Below are positions 58,881-64,000 of a DNA stretch of 64,000 nucleotides, one piece after another; within the stretch, counting starts at the first letter, position 1, and each line of letters begins with the position of its first letter. The stretch is taken from contig DWYC01000057.1 in the NCBI GenBank assembly GCA_019118925.1, positions 1 to 64,000 on the forward strand. The letters are read 5' to 3'. Origin of the DNA: Candidatus Flavonifractor intestinipullorum (GTDB lineage: Bacteria; Bacillota; Clostridia; Oscillospirales; Oscillospiraceae). The notes below the pieces were generated by a model, which did not search any database, was not told the origin of the DNA, and saw only the letters and a list, made by a program, of their open reading frames with translations. The position numbers and the translations under genes were made by a program.

Positions 58881-61800
58881 CTACCCCTGCTCCGGGAGAG
58901 CGCGGGCGTAGTCCTCCACCAGCTTGCGGCTCCATTTCAGGGCGTCCTCCCCCTTTTTCAGGCGCAGGGTAATGCAGGGCTCCTTTTCCGGGGAGAAGAG
59001 CAGGCGGCCCCGGTAGGCCGGTGCGCCGCACAGGGCGCCCACCCGGTCCAGGGTAAATTCCCGCAGGAAAAAGCGCACCCGCTCCCCCTTCTGGCTGATT
59101 TCCCGGATGCCCGCTCCGGCGGCCGACGCGCGCAGGAGCGCCACCGAGATCAGATTGTTGACCGTCCGGGGCGGATCGCCGTATCGGTCGATGAGTTCGT
59201 CGGTCAGATCGTCGGCGTCGTCCTCGCTGCGGATGGCGGCAATGCGCCGGTAGAGGTCCATCCGCTCCTCGGGGCTGGGCACGTACCGGTCGGGGATGGA
59301 GGCCGCCACGCTCAGGTCGGCCGAGCACTCGCTGTCCCTGGGCAGGGGCTCGCCCCGCTCCTCCAGCACCGCCTCCTCCAGGAGCTTGAGGTACATGTCG
59401 TAGCCCACGCTGAGGAGGAAGCCGCTCTGCTCCGGGCCCAGCAGGTTGCCCGCCCCCCGGATCTCCAGGTCCCGCATGGCGATTTTGAAGCCCGAGCCGA
59501 ACTCGGCAAACTCCCGGATGGCGGACAGGCGCTTGGAGGCCACCTCGCTGAGCACCTTCCCCCGGCGGTAGGTCAGGTAGGCGTAGGCCCGGCGGCTGGA
59601 GCGGCCCACCCGGCCCCGGATCTGGTGGAGCTGGGAGAGGCCCATCTGGTCTGCGTTTTCGATGATGAGGGTGTTCACGTTGGCGATGTCGATCCCCGTC
59701 TCGATGATGGTGGTGCACACCAGCACATCCACCTCCCCCTCGCTCATGCGCCCCATCACATCGCTGAGCTCCTCCTGACTCATCTTTCCGTGGGCCACGG
59801 CCACCGTCACGTCCCCGCCCAGCAGCTCCTTGATGCGGGCAGCGGTCCGGGTGATGGTGTCCACCCGGTTGTGGAGGTAGTAGACCTGTCCGCCCCGCTC
59901 CAGCTCCCGGCGCATGGCGTCGGCGAGCACGCCCCAGTCGTGCTCCAGCACATAGGTCTGCACCGGCTGGCGGTCCATGGGGGGCTCCTCCAGGGTGGAC
60001 ATGTCCCGGATGCCCGAGAGGGCCATATTCAGCGTCCGGGGGATGGGGGTGGCCGAGAGGGTGAGCACGTCCACCTGGCGGGAGAGCTCCTTGAGGCGCT
60101 CCTTGTGGGCCACGCCGAAGCGCTGCTCCTCGTCCACCACCAGCAGCCCCAGGTCCTTGAACTTCACATCCTTCTGGAAAAGCCGGTGGGTGCCGATCAA
60201 AAGGTCGATGCCCCCCTGTTCCAGGCGGCGGAGGGTCTCCTTCATCTGGGCGGGCGTGCGGAAGCGGGAGACCACGTCGATCTCCACCGGGTACTTGGCA
60301 AAGCGCTGCTTGGCGCTCAGATAGTGCTGCCGGGCCAGGACGGTGGTGGGCACCAGGATGGCGGCCTGCTTCCCGTCCAGGACACATTTCATAATGGCCC
60401 GGAAGGCCACCTCGGTCTTGCCGTAGCCCACATCTCCGCACAGCAGCCGGTCCATGGGCCGGGGCTGCTCCATGTCCCGCTTGATCTCGGCGATGCAGCG
60501 GAGCTGGTCGTCGGTCTCGGCGTACTCGAACTCCTCCTCAAACTCGTGCATCCAGGCCGAGTCGGGGGAGAAGGCGTAGCCCGGCTGGCGCTGGGCGTAG
60601 AGCTGGATGAGGCCCTTGGCCAGGTCCTTGACCGCCTTTTTCGCCTTGCTTTTGGCCCGCTCCCAGTCCCCGCCGCCCAGCTTGGAGAGCTTGCGCTTCT
60701 CCTGAGCGTCCTCTCCGCCGCCGATGTACTTGTTCACCAGGTCCAGCTGGGTGGCCGGCACGTAGAGGATATCCCCTCCGGCGTAGGCGATCTTCAGATA
60801 GTCCTTTTCAATGCCGTCCACCGGCATCTTGACCATCTCCAGAAAGCGGCCCACGCCGTGGTGCTCATGGACCACCAGGTCCCCGGGGGACAGGTCGGCA
60901 TAGGATTTGAGTTTGGCGCGGTTGGTCACCGCCCGGCGCGGCTTTTTGGCGGGGGCGCGCTCCCCCTCGGTGAGGATGGCAAAGCGCAGGGCGGGGAACT
61001 CCAGCCCCGCCGAGAGGCCCCCCACGGCAATGACGGCTTTGCCCGGCTCGGGCAGGGCGTGGAGGGCGAAGTCCACGGCGGTGCGCACGCCCTGCTCCCG
61101 CAGGAGGGCCTGGAGGTGCTCGGCGCGCTGCTCCGTGCCCGCCAGCACCACCGCCCGGTAGCCCTCGTCCATATAGTGGGCGAGATCGGAGGCGGCCGTC
61201 TCCAGGCTGGTCCCGTAGGAGGGAAGCTGCTTGGCCAGCACCGAGAGCAGCGTCCGCGGCCGCCGGGGGTACTCGGAGGCGGTAAAGGAGTCCAGATACG
61301 CCGTGGGCCAGTCCTCCAGCCGCCGGCTGAGCTCCTCCAGGGAGCGGACAAAGCCCCCCTCCGTCCCGGCCAGCGTGCCGTTTTCCAGCAGGGCGGACAC
61401 GTCCTCCCCCATCTGCCAGAGGTAGTGCTTGCCCCGGTCCATGACCCGGCCGCTCTCGCTGTAGAGAATCACCGCGTCGGCGGGAAAATAGTCGGCGGCG
61501 GTGGCCATTTCCGGGTAGAGGAAGGGCAGATACCGGTCCACCGCCGGGAAGGACACCTCGGTTTTCAGCCGCTCCAGGTCCTCCTCCAGCGTCTGTATCA
61601 GGGCGGTCTGGTCCCCCTTCCGGCGGCGCGCCCGGGTGAGCAGGTCCTCCAGCGTCCCCGCCAGTCCCGCCGCGCCGCCGGGCGCCAGCTGTGGGAGGAC
61701 CTCGGCGGCGGGGAGGATGCGCGCCTCCCGCAGGTTCTCCACCCGGCGTTGGCTGTCCGGGTCGAAGAGGCCCATGGCGTCGATCTCGTCGCCGAAGAGC

Positions 61801-62381
61801 TCGAGCCGCACCGGCTTGGGGTGGGCCGGGGAGAAGAAGTCCAGAATTCCGCCCCGCAGGGCGAACTGGCCCACGCCCTCCACCTGCTGGCAGCGGGTGT
61901 AGCCCGCCGCAGTGAGGGCGGCGGCCAGCTCCTCCAGCGCGCACCGGTCCCCGGGGCGGAGGGTCCGGCTGGCTTTGGCCAGGAGCGCAGGGGGAATGGT
62001 GCGCTGGAGGAGGGCCTCCACCGTCGTCACAGTGAGGGGGCTCTCTCCCGCCAGGAGGGCGGCGAAGGCCGTGAGCCGCCGGTGCTCGTACTGCCGGGAG
62101 ACCACCGCCGCGTGGTGGAAGGTAAACTCCCGGGCAAACAGGCGCTCCACCCGCTCCCCGGTGAGGGCGGTGAGGTCCCGGGCCAGACGTTCGGCCTCCC
62201 CCTCGTCAGCACACAGGAGTACCACGCTCCGTCCGGTCTCCTGCCGCACTCCGGCGGCCACATAGGCCCGGTGGACGGGCGAAAGGCCGGAAAAAACCGC
62301 CGGACAGCCCCCTGCGTCAATGGCGGAGAGGAGCTGCTGAAATTCGGGCAGGTTTTTCAATGCTCCGGGCAGCAGTTTCAT
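58881..62381 (-). CDS. mfd: transcription-repair coupling factor
   Basis: LVVHEHHGVGRFLEM, MDRLLCGDVGYGKTEVAFRAIMK, LVVDEEQRFGVAHKERLKEL, NADQMGLSQLHQIRGRVGRSSR; Met start 62381. Confidence 0.97.
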   Translation of the reverse strand: MKLLPGALKNLPEFQQLLSAIDAGGCPAVFSGLSPVHRAYVAAGVRQETGRSVVLLCADEGEAERLARDLTALTGERVERLFAREFTFHHAAVVSRQYEHRRLTAFAALLAGESPLTVTTVEALLQRTIPPALLAKASRTLRPGDRCALEELAAALTAAGYTRCQQVEGVGQFALRGGILDFFSPAHPKPVRLELFGDEIDAMGLFDPDSQRRVENLREARILPAAEVLPQLAPGGAAGLAGTLEDLLTRARRRKGDQTALIQTLEEDLERLKTEVSFPAVDRYLPFLYPEMATAADYFPADAVILYSESGRVMDRGKHYLWQMGEDVSALLENGTLAGTEGGFVRSLEELSRRLEDWPTAYLDSFTASEYPRRPRTLLSVLAKQLPSYGTSLETAASDLAHYMDEGYRAVVLAGTEQRAEHLQALLREQGVRTAVDFALHALPEPGKAVIAVGGLSAGLEFPALRFAILTEGERAPAKKPRRAVTNRAKLKSYADLSPGDLVVHEHHGVGRFLEMVKMPVDGIEKDYLKIAYAGGDILYVPATQLDLVNKYIGGGEDAQEKRKLSKLGGGDWERAKSKAKKAVKDLAKGLIQLYAQRQPGYAFSPDSAWMHEFEEEFEYAETDDQLRCIAEIKRDMEQPRPMDRLLCGDVGYGKTEVAFRAIMKCVLDGKQAAILVPTTVLARQHYLSAKQRFAKYPVEIDVVSRFRTPAQMKETLRRLEQGGIDLLIGTHRLFQKDVKFKDLGLLVVDEEQRFGVAHKERLKELSRQVDVLTLSATPIPRTLNMALSGIRDMSTLEEPPMDRQPVQTYVLEHDWGVLADAMRRELERGGQVYYLHNRVDTITRTAARIKELLGGDVTVAVAHGKMSQEELSDVMGRMSEGEVDVLVCTTIIETGIDIANVNTLIIENADQMGLSQLHQIRGRVGRSSRRAYAYLTYRRGKVLSEVASKRLSAIREFAEFGSGFKIAMRDLEIRGAGNLLGPEQSGFLLSVGYDMYLKLLEEAVLEERGEPLPRDSECSADLSVAASIPDRYVPSPEERMDLYRRIAAIRSEDDADDLTDELIDRYGDPPRTVNNLISVALLRASAAGAGIREISQKGERVRFFLREFTLDRVGALCGAPAYRGRLLFSPEKEPCITLRLKKGEDALKWSRKLVEDYARALPEQG

Positions 62382-62525
62382 GGCGGTCCCTCCTGAAAAT
62401 AGAAAATTTTGGAAAATTCGAGCGCGCACAAGGCCCCCTGCCGCCCATGCGGAAGGGGGTGCGCCTCTATACACCGGAATTATACGCCTGAGGCCGGTTC
62501 CCGTCAAGGCGGCGGCAAATTGGTT

Positions 62526-62554
62526 TTGCACCGCCCCTTTCGCCGTGTTATAAT
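62526..62554 (+). promoter_or_regulatory. promoter upstream of the HD-domain gene (TTGCAC-17-TATAAT)
   Basis: Hexamers with 17-bp spacer. Confidence 0.65.
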
Positions 62555-62587
62555 TAGGATATTATCCCCAAAAGGAGAGGATGCCCC

Positions 62588-63172
62588 ATGAGCGCCCGCG
62601 AGGAATTTATCGAGCTCTATACCCAGCACATCCGCCGGGAGGGTTCCGGCGCCCTGTTGGACTATTTGCAGAATAAGAGCGACTTTTTTACCGCCCCCGC
62701 CTCGGCCAAATTCCACGGGGCCTACGCCGGGGGGCTGTGCGAGCACAGCGTCAACGTCTACCACTGCCTCCGGGACTATCTGGAGCGGGACCGGGTGCGG
62801 GAGCTCTACGGCCTGGAGTACCCGGAGGAGTCGGTGGCCCTGGTCTCTCTGCTCCACGACGTGTGCAAGACCGGCTGTTACAAACCGGGCTCCCGCAACG
62901 TGAAGGGGCCCGACGGCAAGTGGCAGAGCGTGCCCACCTTCTTTTACGAGGACTCCCTGCCCTATGGTCACGGGGAGAAGAGCGTGTACATCCTCTCCGG
63001 CTTTCTGCGCCTGACCCGGGAGGAGGCCATGGCCATCCGCTGGCACATGGGCTTCTCCGGCGAGGAGGATAAGCGCCTGGTGGGGCAGGCGCTGGAGCAG
63101 TTCCCTCTGGCCTTTGCTCTGAGCGTGGCCGATATGGAGGCCACTTATTTTCTGGAAGGCGAGGCGCGCTGA
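62588..63172 (+). CDS. HD-domain hydrolase-like protein
   Basis: GGLCEHSVNVYHCLRDYLE, VSLLHDVCKTG, HGEKSVYILSGFLRLTREEAMAIRWHMG. Confidence 0.8.
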   Translation: MSAREEFIELYTQHIRREGSGALLDYLQNKSDFFTAPASAKFHGAYAGGLCEHSVNVYHCLRDYLERDRVRELYGLEYPEESVALVSLLHDVCKTGCYKPGSRNVKGPDGKWQSVPTFFYEDSLPYGHGEKSVYILSGFLRLTREEAMAIRWHMGFSGEEDKRLVGQALEQFPLAFALSVADMEATYFLEGEAR

Positions 63173-63173
63173 C

Positions 63174-64000
63174 ATGGCAAAAGAGAAACGGGAAAATGAT
63201 CTGGGGAAAGACCCCATCGGCCCTCTTTTACTGCGTCTGGCCCTGCCCACGGTGACGGCTCAGCTGGTCAACGCCCTTTATAACATTGTAGACCGGATGT
63301 ACATCGGCCATATCGAGGGAGTGGGCGACCTGGCCCTCACCGGCCTGGGGGTCTGCTTCCCGGTAATCATGTTCGTCTCGGCCATCTCGGCCCTGGTGGG
63401 CATGGGGGGCGCCTCCCGCGCCGTGGTGCGCATGGGAGAGGGCAAGCCGGAGCAGGCCAACGCCATCCTGGGCAACTGCGCGCTGCTGCTGGTCCTCCTG
63501 TCGGCGGCGGTGACGGCCCTCTTTCTGGCCGTCCAGGAGCCCATGCTCTACCTCTTCGGCGCCACGGAGAACACCATCGGCTACGCCAAAGACTACCTGA
63601 CCATCTACCTGATCGGCACCATCTTTGTGGAGCTCTCGCTGGGACTGAACTATTTTATTACCTCGCAGGGTTTCTCTACCACCGCGATGGCCACCGTGCT
63701 CATCGGCGCGGTCATCAATATTGTATTGGACCCGGTGTTTATCTTCGGCTTCGGCATGGGGGTGCGGGGCGCGGCGCTGGCCACCATCCTGGCTCAGGCC
63801 GTCTCGGCGGTGTGGGTCGTGCGCTTCCTGTGCGGCAAGCGCACCCAGCTGCGCCTGCAAAAGCGCTATTTCCATCTGAACTGGAGCGTTCTCGCCCCGG
63901 TGCTGACCTTGGGGCTCTCCCCCTTCATCATGCAGTCCACCGAGAGTCTGGTCAACATCGCCTTCAACTCCTCCCTGCGGGGCTTTGGCGGCGACCCGGC
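63174..64000 (+). CDS. MATE family efflux transporter (truncated by window end)
   Basis: Own translation: MAKEKRENDLGKDPIGPLLLRLALPTVTAQLVNALYNIVDRMYIGHIEGVGDLALTGLGVCFP..; ORF runs off the window and is not in the supplied track. Confidence 0.92.
   Translation, partial: MAKEKRENDLGKDPIGPLLLRLALPTVTAQLVNALYNIVDRMYIGHIEGVGDLALTGLGVCFPVIMFVSAISALVGMGGASRAVVRMGEGKPEQANAILGNCALLLVLLSAAVTALFLAVQEPMLYLFGATENTIGYAKDYLTIYLIGTIFVELSLGLNYFITSQGFSTTAMATVLIGAVINIVLDPVFIFGFGMGVRGAALATILAQAVSAVWVVRFLCGKRTQLRLQKRYFHLNWSVLAPVLTLGLSPFIMQSTESLVNIAFNSSLRGFGGDP

Overview
GC-rich chromosomal window. The gene content (rimP-nusA-ylxR-ylxQ-infB-rbfA-nrnA-truB-ribF operon, Spo0A-like regulator, TrkAH, YmdB, type III glutamine synthetase) fits a Clostridia/Oscillospiraceae-type Firmicute. 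Most of it is ordinary core genome. Coding regions include typA, an RluA-family synthase, glf plus GT2, the nusA/infB operon, a MoxR/DUF58/transglutaminase operon, asnA, glnN, a split glutamate synthase cluster, pyrG, a polar amino acid ABC transporter, pfkA, a large LPQTG surface protein, trkHA, a P-type ATPase, mfd and a MATE transporter cut by the window end. There is one tRNA cluster (Val-Glu-Met) and two degenerate tRNA-Arg(CCT)-like fragments at the left edge. The most unusual structure is at the 3' end of infB. A 91-bp segment encoding the IF2 C-terminus and stop is present twice, 232 bp apart, and the copies are separated by 141 bp made almost entirely of five tandem perfect hairpins, bounded by a 9-bp inverted repeat. 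Also notable are a lysine riboswitch with terminator ahead of the amino acid ABC transporter, a c-di-GMP-I (GEMM) riboswitch ahead of the LPQTG surface protein, and attenuator-like leader hairpins ahead of both glnN and the split glutamate synthase operon. I recognised no CRISPR array, IS transposase or prophage genes. All calls come from reading the sequence and the supplied translations; no searches were run.
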